A stretch of 64,000 nucleotides of DNA from CAVROP01 sp050012175. GTDB lineage: Bacteria; Acidobacteriota; Terriglobia; UBA7540. This document shows positions 18,805 to 27,061 of the stretch, in pieces (position 1 is the first letter of the stretch; the number at the start of each line of letters is the position of its first letter). The translations under genes and the position numbers were made by a program. The stretch covers positions 17,091 through 81,090 of the forward strand of contig JBEKHR010000026.1 in assembly GCA_050012175.1 (NCBI GenBank), read 5' to 3'. The notes beneath the pieces were generated by a model. That model was not told the origin of the DNA. It ran no database searches and was given only the letters and a program-made list of their open reading frames with translations.

Positions 18805-20439
18805 TCACTGGCTGGGCGGGGGGAGAGAGGATTCCCGGCGTTTTTCAGTGAAATCCAACGCGAAAGAAGGGTTGGCAGATGTGCCGGTAATTGAGTAGGG
18901 AACCACCGTGACGGACTTCTGTTTCAGGAACGGACCGACGGCCTTCAATACCAGTGCTTTGAATCCCGACGTGGTGTCGGATAACTTTCCCTCGGTGTAC
19001 AAGATTCCATGGAGATCAACTTTTCGGTCCACCAAGTTGAAGGTGCCTCGAAGCTGCGCGCGCGTGCCTGGAGCGCTGAAGGAGACACTGGAAAGAGTTG
19101 CGACGCCATTTTTCGCCGAGACCTGCCCCCTAAACGTCGAGAGCACCGTTTCCGGGTCTTCGGCCTGCTGCTTCTTGTTCTCGCCTCGCCCACTCTGGGT
19201 TAATGTATTTACCGGCTGCTGCACGTCTGGGTTCGTGAAGCGTCCGCTGCCAATGCCGAAGCTGCCTGCAAGATCCAGCTTCCTCAAGAATCCCGGAGGC
19301 CCCGGCGGCACTTGTACTTTCGCACGCAGGTTGATACTGCCGGTCATCGACGGGCGTTTCTCCTCCGTAAAGAGGGACAACAAATCCTCAATGCGGCCTC
19401 CATTCACGGCCATCTCCAGCCGAACTGTTTTTCCCTGCTGGCCGGGGTGCCCGGCTACGCTACCATTCGACGTCACAGTGGTTCGCTGAAAGCGCGAGTC
19501 CACGTTCTGAAGATACGTGTCTCCATTCGTCCCGTCCACAACCGCCTGGAAGTTCGAAATCAGGTGAACGGTGTGGCTGCTTCCGGATACGCGGAAGTCG
19601 GGAACGTCGGTTTCGCCATTCGCATCGATATGGCCGATGGTGCCGCTAAACTTGCCTTGGGACGATAGGGTACCTGAGATACCCTCGAACACAGCCAGGT
19701 TCACGTGCTCATAAGTGTAGGAACCAGTCACCGGAGTACTGCCGGGATCATCCTCATTCCAGGGGCCGATCTCACCCTCCGACCGGATTTCCCCTGGCGG
19801 CTCGGTATTTAACAACGCGGCATGGTAGGGGATGACCCCGTTCTCACCGACGTTGTCCAACGTCAACCGATGAACGTACAGCTTGAAGGGTTCTCGGTCC
19901 GGCTGCCGGGGCATAAACTCCAACAGAGCGCCATCCGTGGTGATCTCGCCAATCGTGATCGAAGCGCCCGAAGTGCTGGTGGTCAATGGCATCACATTAG
20001 GCGGCTGGCCGCTCGGACCCGGCGGCGGTATTAACACGTGCAACCCCTTCACCTGGACCTCATCCACGCGCTTGTGAATCCGCAAAAAGCCATTGTAGCT
20101 TCCTCGAATGATCAGCGTCTGGACGGTGATCAACGGTGGCAGGTCCTTGCGTTTCCGGTGCAGGAAACTGACCCCTTCAGCCACGCACCCCGGTGGAAAG
20201 TAGGTTTTGCGGAAGCTGCGGATTTGGACGGTTCGGGCGAATCGGTCCTGGAGCGCTTTGGTGACAGCCTGTTGCGTGAATGGCCAGTTCCAGGCCAACA
20301 CGATCAGCACGATGCCTGCGATGACTATGAGCGACGCTCCTATGATCAGCCACCAGCGTCCACGCGCCCACCACTGCCCCGCCATGTGGACCTCCACCGC
20401 GCCGCTGCGTGTTGAAATCGTGGAACTCTCCCCAGTCAT
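18805..20439 (-). CDS. AsmA/DUF748-like membrane-anchored protein
   Basis: This 544-residue protein has one membrane anchor (WWLIIGASLIVIAGIVLIVLA, about residues 29-49) and a long periplasmic part with no catalytic motif. It is built of repeating beta segments such as LIIRGSYNGFLRIHK, GKFSGTIGHIDANGET and LRGTFNLVDRKVDLHGIL, and ends with FALDFTEKR. The AsmA-type C-terminal pattern (GTFNLxDxxxDLxGxL) is the best evidence. Such proteins are thought to bridge the periplasm in lipid transfer or outer membrane assembly, which would suit the mla operon nearby, though the function is inferred. Its ATG (20439) directly follows the stop codon of the 50-residue peptide gene upstream, so translation may be coupled. 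Confidence 0.72.
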   Translation of the reverse strand: MTGESSTISTRSGAVEVHMAGQWWARGRWWLIIGASLIVIAGIVLIVLAWNWPFTQQAVTKALQDRFARTVQIRSFRKTYFPPGCVAEGVSFLHRKRKDLPPLITVQTLIIRGSYNGFLRIHKRVDEVQVKGLHVLIPPPGPSGQPPNVMPLTTSTSGASITIGEITTDGALLEFMPRQPDREPFKLYVHRLTLDNVGENGVIPYHAALLNTEPPGEIRSEGEIGPWNEDDPGSTPVTGSYTYEHVNLAVFEGISGTLSSQGKFSGTIGHIDANGETDVPDFRVSGSSHTVHLISNFQAVVDGTNGDTYLQNVDSRFQRTTVTSNGSVAGHPGQQGKTVRLEMAVNGGRIEDLLSLFTEEKRPSMTGSINLRAKVQVPPGPPGFLRKLDLAGSFGIGSGRFTNPDVQQPVNTLTQSGRGENKKQQAEDPETVLSTFRGQVSAKNGVATLSSVSFSAPGTRAQLRGTFNLVDRKVDLHGILYTEGKLSDTTSGFKALVLKAVGPFLKQKSVTVVPYSITGTSANPSFALDFTEKRRESSLPPPSQ

Positions 20440-20592
20440 CTATCGCCTAATTATTATTATTGGTCCACGATGATGCCGGCGATGCCGACGATGCCTCTCG
20501 GTACGGGGCGTGCTCGTCGCGGTTGCGGGCACAGGGCACAGGGCGCCCAAAGTAAATGCCAGTAACAGTGCAGCCAAAATCCGTTTGTACAT
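20440..20592 (-). CDS. 50-residue secreted Arg/His-rich peptide
   Basis: This short gene encodes MYKRILAALLLAFTLGA, a good signal peptide, then CPVPATATSTPRTE and a strongly basic tail RHRRHRRHHRG ending in IIIIRR. AGAGGA lies six bases before the ATG. Its TAG stop is followed at once by the ATG of the AsmA-like gene, with no base between. Similar tiny secreted His/Arg-rich peptides with variable tails exist in many environmental bacteria but have no known function. The basic tail could bind metals, lipids or nucleic acid; this is speculation. Real translation is likely because of the ribosome site, signal peptide and tight coupling. Confidence 0.6.
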   Translation of the reverse strand: MYKRILAALLLAFTLGALCPVPATATSTPRTERHRRHRRHHRGPIIIIRR

Positions 20593-20752
20593 GATTTTCC
20601 TCTCGCTCTATGGGTTACTCGGGGGGACTTCAGTATCTCAATCTGGACCCTCCCTGCGGCCGTAAAGCCGGAAACGTCGAATCACTTGTGTGAACAAAAA
20701 TACGAGGGGCATCCTCGCGTAAGGGCGCCCTTCGTGTTCCGATCGGTCTTGT

Positions 20753-21634
20753 TTAGTGTGCGGGCGGAGCCTTTGGTGCAGGCGCTGCTCCGGCGGCAGG
20801 TCTCGGCGCGCGCTTTGCGGCCGGCTCAGGCGCCCAGTATTGGGGATCGGCTTCGACCCAGGATTTCTCGACGTAGCTCCATTCCGGAATCACCATCCAG
20901 ATGTTGTCCTCGACGCTGGCCACGCTCTCCGCGGAAAGCTTGGTCATCTGGCCCCTTCCCTCGTCGCCCAGCGCAGCGCCGAAATCCTTCTGATGCGCCA
21001 AGCCAGTGTCCTCATCCTTGAGGGACGTCATCGGCACCAAGACAAGATAGGCGTCCGTCACACCCGTCAGTCCTTCGTAAGTCGCCCAGGGGATGTTTTG
21101 GCCGATCTTGAGGTTGGCGTCGCAATAAAGCTTCATCAATTCCTTGAACTGTTCGTTGTGACCAGGGCGCATATGGAAGATGATCACCTCCCAGTAATGG
21201 GAGTGCGGTATGTCCGCTCCGGCGACGTTGTTGCTGAGGTCGGGGCGGTAATGCCAGATGGTGACGCGGACCTCGGATACGTGAAGGGCCTGGCGCGCCT
21301 CCAGCGCGTCAAACTTAGCGTCGGTCGCCTCGTCGCCGAGGAGCCACTCCTCGTTCTTTTGCAGCGCCTCGAAAGAATCGTAGCCGGAGAGGTAAATCGC
21401 TCGAGGTGAGCCGGTCAGGGCCTCCATCCCCAGGACGTGCGTCGGGTCCTTGAGTTGCTCCGACAAGGCAGCGGATTCTGATGCAATTTTGTCGTAGGGT
21501 GCATCCTCGTAGGGTTTTATGTTGTCCGTCTGGATGTTGAGGATGTTAGGCGGCGGAACTGCCGGAGTTTGTGCCTGTGCGGCCAGGGAGCCTGCCAGTG
21601 CCAATCCGGCGATGGAACATAGCCATTTCTTCAT
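20753..21634 (-). CDS. Secreted protein of unknown function with a possible alpha/beta-barrel (NIPSNAP/ABM-like) fold
   Basis: This 293-residue exported protein has a signal peptide (MKKWLCSIAGLALAGSLAAQAQ) and a proline/alanine-rich C-terminus (RAPRPAAGAAPAPKAPP). The middle part includes SHYWEVIIFHMRPGHNEQFK and DAYLVLVPMTSLKDED, which resemble the strand-helix units of dimeric alpha/beta-barrel proteins; this is a weak match by eye. There is no cysteine pair or clear catalytic motif. GGAGG lies upstream of the ATG with good spacing. It is the most upstream of the leftward genes here, about 160 bases before the peptide-AsmA pair, and may have its own promoter. Function unknown. Confidence 0.75.
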   Translation of the reverse strand: MKKWLCSIAGLALAGSLAAQAQTPAVPPPNILNIQTDNIKPYEDAPYDKIASESAALSEQLKDPTHVLGMEALTGSPRAIYLSGYDSFEALQKNEEWLLGDEATDAKFDALEARQALHVSEVRVTIWHYRPDLSNNVAGADIPHSHYWEVIIFHMRPGHNEQFKELMKLYCDANLKIGQNIPWATYEGLTGVTDAYLVLVPMTSLKDEDTGLAHQKDFGAALGDEGRGQMTKLSAESVASVEDNIWMVIPEWSYVEKSWVEADPQYWAPEPAAKRAPRPAAGAAPAPKAPPAH

Positions 21635-22362
21635 GTCTGCCCACCTCCAGGGGGCCAGAAGGGGAATTGCGCAAGAGGAAAGAATCGAAACCTGCGAATA
21701 CTTCTTTCCCTCAACCGTTAGCCGGGCTCGGGATTGTGTGACTCCTCAGGCTCGGCAGGGAGATGATCCGGCAACGAACCGACAATGCCTCTTGCAGACC
21801 TAACTTGCGCGCCTCAAAGAGAATTGTCTGTTCACTTTTATACACTCCGAGCACATTTTTCCCGGGAGGGTCATCGGCTCCGAACCGCCCTTCCCGAAGT
21901 CCTCGAAACCCGTTGTCGCCACTGCTGGAAGCGGATTTTTCAGACACCGCTTCCTTCGGGGTCTTTCCTGGGATCGATTTCTTCATCGCCACAAACCGGT
22001 GGCTCTACCCTGCTCGGGTCGTGAGAGCCGCCATCCGTTGCACCATCGCTCCGAACAGCCGCCGCGTCAGATGACTCTCTGCCAACAATAACCAATAATA
22101 GCGGGCATGTTTCACCAGCCTCCCGCCCGTCTTCACCAGCCGCTGTTGGAGACTCGTCAAAGACCAGTGTGGCACATGTGCTGACTTTCACCAGCGCCAC
22201 GTGTCTTGTTAATTGGGAAGAAGATTGAATTGGCCGGGACGGGTAACCAATACGGAGCTGTGCACAAATGCACAGACACCTGGTCACAGGTAGTGACTCA
22301 TTTTGACCAGTGCAATGAGCAAAACAGGACAGATAGTGGAAAGAAAGACGGAGACAATGTAA
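21635..22362. other. Intergenic region with paired small hairpins, no gene seen
   Basis: About 730 bases without a supportable gene. CTGTGCA (22258-22264) pairs with TGCACAG (22269-22275), and ACCTG (22278-22282) with CAGGT (22287-22291), giving two adjacent hairpins about 75 bases before the BON fragment. The words CACCAG or GACCAG recur several times between 22120 and 22315. The open frames here look random. Confidence 0.45.
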
Positions 22363-22683
22363 GTGGTGCTGGCCCGGCTCGGTGAGCAGGTTATCGCGAA
22401 TCAGATTGCCGTGACTCCTCCCGGTGTCGAAGGCGAGGCGAAGACGGTGAACTCTGATCTAGACGCAGGCATCGAGAAAAACTTAGACGCCGCGCTCATC
22501 ACAAATAGGGTTCAGAAGGCTGTGAAATTTGATGTCAAGAATGGGGTCGTCACCCTAACCGGGGAGGTCAACTCAAAGACCCAGCGCGCGCGGGCCGAAA
22601 AGGTCGCTTCTTCAGTTCTAAATGTGAAGCAGGTGGTGAACGAGTTGGAGATTAAGAACCCAAAGGCCACCTCGTCGAAGTGA
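22363..22683 (+). pseudogene. Truncated BON-domain protein (relative of the gene at 13087-13635)
   Basis: The frame encodes 106 residues that align with the BON lipoprotein at 13.1-13.6 kb from about its residue 88 to its end: ANQIAVTPPG, NSDLDAGIEKNLDAALI and GVVTLTGEVNS are shared almost word for word. The signal peptide, the lipobox and the first BON domain are missing. The only possible start (GTG at 22363) has no ribosome site and lies in front of the middle of the domain order. It is therefore most likely a 5'-deleted paralogue. The alternative is a small one-BON cytoplasmic protein, which would be unusual. It stands in the second, oppositely directed group of stress genes. Confidence 0.65.
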
Positions 22684-22739
22684 GCTACCTGCTCCAGGGG
22701 ATGGCAAACAAGCAATCATGTTCAAAATGGAGGTGCAAT

Positions 22740-23231
22740 ATGTCTCTAAACAGGAAAGCGGTACGGACCAGGGTTGTCTTCATCCTTCTGATGACTGCGA
22801 TGTTAGGACTGATCCTGATGCCCCGGGCTTCTGCAGCCAAAAACGACAACATTAAGAAGGTGCAGGAGACTCTGCGCGACAAGGGCTACGACCCCGGGCC
22901 GATCAATGGCGTCATGGGTTCCCAAACCCGAGAGGCGATCAGACAATATCAGAAGGCAGAGAACCTGCCGGTCACGGGACACCTTGATGCCCAAACAGCA
23001 GGCAAACTGGGAGTGGGGCCGGGGTCGGTCGGAGGCGATTTCAAAGCCGCCGGCAAAGATGTGGGAAGGGGCGGCGAAGGAGTCGGCCACGAGGTGAAGC
23101 AAGGCAAACCCATCGCGGCAGGCAAGGAATTGGGTGAGGGTGTGGGCAAGGGGGGCAAGAAAGTCGGTAAGGGAGTCAAAAAAGCTGTCTCTCCCCACAG
23201 CGACAGCAGTGAACCAGAAAAGAAGCAGTAG
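22740..23231 (+). CDS. Secreted peptidoglycan-binding (PG_binding_1) protein
   Basis: This 163-residue protein has a signal peptide (VVFILLMTAMLGLILMPRASA), a peptidoglycan-binding domain (about 34-90: VQETLRDKGYDPGPINGVMG, AIRQYQKAENLPVTG, LDAQTAGKLG), and a tail of glycine and lysine repeats (GKGGKKVGKGVKKAV). The binding domain should hold it to the cell wall; the tail is flexible and basic. ATG at 22740 is chosen because GGAGG lies six bases upstream. It lies between the BON fragment and the second copy of the small glycine-rich gene, all in one direction. Confidence 0.88.
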   Translation: MSLNRKAVRTRVVFILLMTAMLGLILMPRASAAKNDNIKKVQETLRDKGYDPGPINGVMGSQTREAIRQYQKAENLPVTGHLDAQTAGKLGVGPGSVGGDFKAAGKDVGRGGEGVGHEVKQGKPIAAGKELGEGVGKGGKKVGKGVKKAVSPHSDSSEPEKKQ

Positions 23232-23493
23232 GCTGAGAAACCCAACAACCCGCTGTGGTTGATTTTTGTACTGTCTCGTCTGTCCGGCGAAGCACCGAGA
23301 CGCGCGAGGCCAAGGGAGGGACCGGCAATCGAGCTGGTTCCTTGCCACGGCAAAAGAGTCTAACGAATTGGTTGGAAAGGCGTCAGTTTGGGGCTCTTGG
23401 GATTTTCTGGCGGCCGCCGAAAAGACTTTGGACTCGAAACCGGAACCAGGCTCGGGCGCGGCATCCTCAAGACGAACAGGCGGACGTTATCGC

Positions 23494-23724
23494 TTGGCCG
23501 CGAAGTCAAAACGGAAATTCTGGTCGAAGCATTTTACTAACTGAGAGGAGATACCCATGGGACTGATTTTGCTAATTGTCGTTCTGCTGCTCTTGTTCGG
23601 CGGCGGCGGAGGCTATTACGGATATCGGAGATGGGGTTCGGGCGGAGGCATCGGGATCGTAGGGGTGGTCCTGATCGTTCTGGTGCTCTTGTACCTGTTC
23701 GGCGGATTCCATCTGTCCCGGTGA
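23494..23724 (+). repeat. 231-base inverted duplication, copy B (partner 12458-12688)
   Basis: Same length as the partner and no gaps, as described for copy A. The upstream 63 bases include GAGAGGAG, the ribosome site, and can be read in both copies as a frame ending EILVEAFY before a stop. The rest of the gap from 23232 to 23493 shows no gene I can support. Confidence 0.9.
23557..23724 (+). CDS. 55-residue glycine-rich membrane peptide (DUF3309-like), copy B
   Basis: This is the second copy of the small two-helix protein at 12458-12625. The first 28 residues are the same in both copies, including LLLLFGGGGGYYGYRRWGSG. Changes are confined to the second half, and most are silent or swap one hydrophobic residue for another (LIILIVLYLF to LIVLVLLYLF). 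This pattern suggests selection on the protein. The ATG follows GAGAGGAG. The neighbours are a peptidoglycan-binding protein and a CsbD-like protein, so it belongs to a stress-type group as copy A does. Confidence 0.78.
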   Translation: MGLILLIVVLLLLFGGGGGYYGYRRWGSGGGIGIVGVVLIVLVLLYLFGGFHLSR

Positions 23725-23939
23725 GGTTCAATCGGCAAGCGAGAGAAGGTAGCAATTCATAAGACTCAGGGTAGGTACCCCCCGACCGCGTGAAAATGAG
23801 AGTCGGAGTAGGGACCCTGGTTGTTGCCCATAGCAAGGTGGTCGGAGCAGATGCCACGAGAGTGGCAAGCTAATTCCCGGATGCCCAGAGTACTCGCGGC
23901 ACAGGACAAAGTGGTTCGACACTTAAGGAGGAAGATGCC

Positions 23940-24119
23940 ATGAAACCAAGTACCAAAGACCAAGCGGAAGGCAAGTTCCACGAAGCGAAGGGCAAGATCA
24001 AGGAGAAGTTGGGAAAGGCTGCCAAAAACCCAAATCTGGAAAACGAAGGCGCCACCGAGAAGACGGCCGGCAAGGTCCAGAAGAAGATCGGCCAAGTTGA
24101 AAAGGTTCTGGGGGATTAG
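23940..24119 (+). CDS. CsbD-like stress protein
   Basis: This 59-residue hydrophilic protein reads KDQAEGKFHEAKGKIKEKLG and then EKTAGKVQKKIGQVEKVLGD, the repeated 'x-G-K-x-x-E' helices of the CsbD family. CsbD proteins are small, highly expressed under general or envelope stress, and have no known enzyme activity. AAGGAGG stands eight bases before the ATG. The length fits the family (50-70 residues). It is too short for many gene callers but is clear from sequence. Confidence 0.88.
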   Translation: MKPSTKDQAEGKFHEAKGKIKEKLGKAAKNPNLENEGATEKTAGKVQKKIGQVEKVLGD

Positions 24120-24331
24120 CGGACCAGCTTCCATCGCGGAGGGCGGGAGACTTACCGAGGCTTGACTCGCGCTGGCCTGGATCACGGGCTGGAGCGTGTT
24201 GGTGTCACTGGCGAGTGCAGAGTTAGCTCCTCGGTGCGAGATAATCCTGCGTTAAAGTCTCGGTCTTGCGTTTCGATGCCATTTCCTCAGCCCGCAGTTC
24301 ATAAACGGGGCCGAGGGGAGGGAGTTGCGAT

Positions 24332-24706
24332 GTGAACACGGGAAGGGTATTGCTGGTCTGCGACGACCTCCGGGACTTCCCATCTTACGAGGGCATACTG
24401 TCGGCTCTCGGGTACGATTTCGTCATGTGCAGTTCCTATGAAGAAGGAGCCCGTCGAGTCGAGATGGAAGACTTCGACTTCGCCATCGTCGGCCAGGGAA
24501 GCGCGAGTTTTGAGGGACGATGCGTTCTGGAGCGAGCTGCAGAGATGCATCGGAATATTCCCATCGTCGTGGTGGCGCGCCGCCTGGACATCCACTGCTA
24601 TCTGGAAGCGATGGAACTAGGCGCCGTGGACTATCTCGAAAGGCCGGAGCCAGACCACCTCGGGTGGGTGGTGGAAACCCAATTGCGCCGGCGCGACACA
24701 GCTTGA
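24332..24706 (+). CDS. Degenerate response-regulator receiver protein
   Basis: The 124 residues follow the plan of a single CheY-like receiver: RVLLVCDDLRD with an acidic pair at the first strand, ILSALGYDFVMCSSYEEG, a third strand FDFAIVGQGSAS, IPIVVVARR, and GAVDYLERPEP at the end. The residue where phosphate would be placed (after the third strand) is G or Q instead of D, the T/S of the fourth strand is absent, and the final K is R. It therefore probably cannot be phosphorylated and works as a pseudo-receiver, perhaps through binding. No DNA-binding domain is attached. The start is GTG at 24332, after GGGAGGG with fair spacing. Confidence 0.65.
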   Translation: MNTGRVLLVCDDLRDFPSYEGILSALGYDFVMCSSYEEGARRVEMEDFDFAIVGQGSASFEGRCVLERAAEMHRNIPIVVVARRLDIHCYLEAMELGAVDYLERPEPDHLGWVVETQLRRRDTA

Positions 24707-24888
24707 GGGTTATCAACCTTGGGAAGTTGCTCGAATTCAAGGTTGACTTCTCGCCACTCATCAACGAAGGGCTATTTATGAGTGGTGAAGCAGAAGCGCC
24801 TCGACCCCCCAATGATTGGGATTGTGGCGAGTTCGCGCTCATCCACCAAAGCTAAGTTAAGTTACAAAATGCCAACGAGGATAAAACG

Positions 24889-25653
24889 ATGTTAAGAAAT
24901 GTCACCCATCTAAAGGGTTTTGCGATCCGAGCCACGGATGGGGAGATTGGAACAGTGGAGCAGTTCTATTTCGACGATGAGACCTGGGCCATCCGCTACC
25001 TCGTGGTCAATACCGGGGGTTGGCTTCCCGGCCGGCTTGTGCTGGTCTCGCCCATTGCCCTTCGCCAGGCGGAGTGGCAATCAAAGCGGCTCGATGTGGC
25101 GCTGACGAAAAAGCAGATCGAGGACAGCCCCCGCATCGATACGCACAAGCCCGTCTCACGGCAGCACGAGGCCGTGTACATGGGGTATTACGGTTACCCC
25201 TATTATTGGATTGGGCCCTTTCTATGGGGTCTTGCGTCCTACCCGGCAGGCTTGGCGGCTCAAAGGGACGCGGTGACGGAAGCGAAAGCGTCGCAAGCCA
25301 GGGCGGGAAAAGAGTCGGCGGATTCACATCTGCGCAGCACCAACGAGGTGACAGGTTATCACATCGAGGCGGCTGATGGTGAGATCGGTCACGTGGCGGA
25401 CTTCATCGTCGATGATGAAACCTGGGCTATTCGTTACCTCGAGGTGGATACGCGGAATTGGTGGCCTGGCAAAAAGGTGCTGGTGTCACCCCAGTGGGTC
25501 GACAATGTGAGTTGGCAGGACTCCAAAGTCTACGTAGGCCTCTCCCGAGAAACCATCAAGAGCGGCCCGGAGTATATCGAGTCGATGCCTGTCACTCGTC
25601 AGTATGAGAAAAGGCTTTATGACCACTACGCCCGGTCGGCTTATTGGCTGTAA
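24889..25653 (+). CDS. Double PRC-barrel domain protein
   Basis: This 254-residue protein holds two PRC-barrel domains in tandem. The first (about 5-85) reads GFAIRATDGEIGTVEQFYFD and TWAIRYLVVNTGGWLPG; the second (about 160-240) repeats this as YHIEAADGEIGHVADFIVD and TWAIRYLEVDTRNWWPG. A Tyr/Gly/Pro-rich linker (YMGYYGYPYYWIGPFLWG) joins them and might touch the membrane. PRC-barrels occur in photosynthetic reaction centres, RimM and many stress proteins, where they bind protein or RNA partners. The duplication is plain. GAGGA lies upstream of the ATG. It closes the second stress-gene group. Confidence 0.88.
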   Translation: MLRNVTHLKGFAIRATDGEIGTVEQFYFDDETWAIRYLVVNTGGWLPGRLVLVSPIALRQAEWQSKRLDVALTKKQIEDSPRIDTHKPVSRQHEAVYMGYYGYPYYWIGPFLWGLASYPAGLAAQRDAVTEAKASQARAGKESADSHLRSTNEVTGYHIEAADGEIGHVADFIVDDETWAIRYLEVDTRNWWPGKKVLVSPQWVDNVSWQDSKVYVGLSRETIKSGPEYIESMPVTRQYEKRLYDHYARSAYWL

Positions 25654-26164
25654 GGATCTGGCAACAATGTAGCCGTGCGACGAGCAAGGGTTGATTGATG
25701 CCGACGACCACCCCGAGAGGCCAGTACACGCCTATGGGAATCATGGCCGGACAGAGGACATCCCACCATAACTCGCTTATATGTCTCCACGAGCCTTGAT
25801 ATTCACCCGCTTGCTTATCAATGCAACGCTTATTGCCCCGGTCTCTAAAGGAGAAAGAGCTGGGGGGCTCTCGGGGCAAACCCGAAGTGCCCCCCGGTGC
25901 GGCGGTCACGGGCGGTTCGAATTGCGGAGAATCATCCATCGTGCGAAATGCTCAAAGGCTCTTTCAAAACGAAGCTCAATCGCGTCTCTAATCGGCAGAC
26001 TCACTTCCAGAGAAGCAAGGGGAAGTGTGGGTTAGGGTGTTTTGCTGAGGCACAGCGCCATGTTGCCCCTGCGAATCGCAGCCGTTTGATAGTATGTAGT
26101 AGATGGCATATGGTGATGGATGTTTTTCCCCCCACTATCTACCACCTACCCCCAAGGATCACAT
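25654..26164. other. Intergenic region with one strong stem-loop
   Basis: About 510 bases without a supportable gene. At 25862-25895 GGGGGGC pairs with GCCCCCC and, inside, TCGGG with CCCGA around a GCAAA loop. There is no T-tract, so it is not a classic terminator, although it is 210 bases past the PRC-barrel gene. Confidence 0.5.
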
Positions 26165-26386
26165 CTAGCCTTTTGACGCCTTCCACATTTTCACCGACAC
26201 GACGTGGATCTCACCCTTGTCCGCATGGACGTGGGCCTTTACGCTGACGTGATGACCTTCATGACCCTTGAGCGCTTCCGGATTCTGGACCGTCCAAGCC
26301 TTCTGGTCCTTGTCATCAGTGAACGTTTTCCCGTCGTCGCTTACGGTGCCATGGAGCATCATCAGCTTTTTGGTGGTGGGCGTGGA
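26165..26386 (-). pseudogene. Remnant of a small secreted protein gene, 5' end lost
   Basis: On the minus strand the frame encodes MMLHGTVSDDGKTFTDDKDQ then AWTVQNPEALKGHEGHHVSV and ends VKMWKASKG. This matches the C-terminal half of a common kind of small exported protein in acidobacteria, in which a short G-x-V-x-D segment is followed by the words 'AL-x-GH-x-GH-x-V-x-V'. The expected signal peptide and first strands are missing. Just upstream, at 26393-26431, the frame runs into the dispersed repeat also found at 18642-18690. The gene seems to have been cut by the repeat. The upstream frame continues open to 26521, but that part is repeat. Confidence 0.5.
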
Positions 26387-26392
26387 AAGTGG

Positions 26393-26431
26393 GATAAAGA
26401 GAATCGTAGCTGATCGGGGCTCTGCCCCGGC
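26393..26431. repeat. Dispersed repeat, copy 2 (partner 18642-18690)
   Basis: GGAAAGTGGGATAA and GCTCTGCCCCG are shared with copy 1 in the same order and orientation. It joins directly to the broken gene on its left. Confidence 0.7.
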
Positions 26432-26550
26432 GTTGACCTGCCAAGATCTGAGCCGGAAGCGGAGCCCCCCTCCTCCTGAAGAGAAAATCCCAACTGGAAG
26501 AGAATAACGCTTCTCGGCCACGGCTTTTAGGGGTGTGATTCAGAACATTG

Positions 26551-26650
26551 GCCGGTAATGACGGCGCACCCGGAAGTAACCTTGGCGGTGCCCGTCCAGC
26601 TACGCACAACTTAATGGTCGAACGCGCGCATCCAGAGGTGTGTGTCTCCC
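26551..26650. repeat. 100-base dispersed repeat, copy 1 (partner 40734-40832)
   Basis: The segment shares with 40734-40832 the exact 19-base word CTACGCACAACTTAATGGT and, on both sides, many more matching bases in the same order. It is in direct orientation relative to the partner. There is no reading frame in common, so it looks like a non-coding element. Confidence 0.75.
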
Positions 26651-26751
26651 CACACCCTGTCGGAAATGCCTCCCGGAAGCGGACTCCATGTCTCTTGACA
26701 AAAGGGAGGAGGTAGGCTAGCATAGTGGGTGGGGTTTCGGCAATGCTGAAT

Positions 26752-26819
26752 TCTGAATGGTGAATTGTGAATTGCTCTCTTCCTCCCCGCGCCCGCGGAC
26801 TGCCTTCTGCTCACTGCCG
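26752..26819. repeat. Phrase-like direct repeat, copy 1 (partner 27247-27313)
   Basis: The words GAATTGCTCTCTTCCTCC and GCGCCCGCGGACTGCCTTCT occur in the same order in both copies, about 495 bases apart. The rest of 26431-27358 is made of similar low-complexity phrases and carries no supportable gene. Confidence 0.75.
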
Positions 26820-26944
26820 CTGCCTACTGCGTTTGAAGGAAGTTGGAGTTGGCGGGACTCTTGGCCCGTGCCGCAGTTTACGACAAGATGTCACCGCCGA
26901 CACGGAAAGAAAGAAATAGTAACTTCAAAAAGTGAAGGAACGAT

Positions 26945-27061
26945 GCGGGAATGTCAATGAAAACAAAGGACCGGACTTCAGCGGCCCATAGCAAAGCGGG
27001 AATGTTGTAGAAAACAAAGGTAGTTACGCGTTGAAAGCGGGAATGTTGTTGGAAAGAAAGG
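26945..27061. repeat. Three 25-base direct repeat units
   Basis: Units at 26945-26969, 26996-27020 and 27037-27061 share GCGGGAATGT and end in A-rich AAAGG. The second and third are followed by TAGTTA. Spacing is 51 and 41 bases. The units are too diverged and too few to be a CRISPR array. Confidence 0.65.

Noticed and set aside
22160..22185. Sigma-54 promoter suggested by TGGCAC followed by TGCT
   Set aside because: Only seven bases lie between GG and GC instead of ten.
26945..27061. CRISPR array
   Set aside because: Only three diverged units with unequal spacing and no cas gene in the window.
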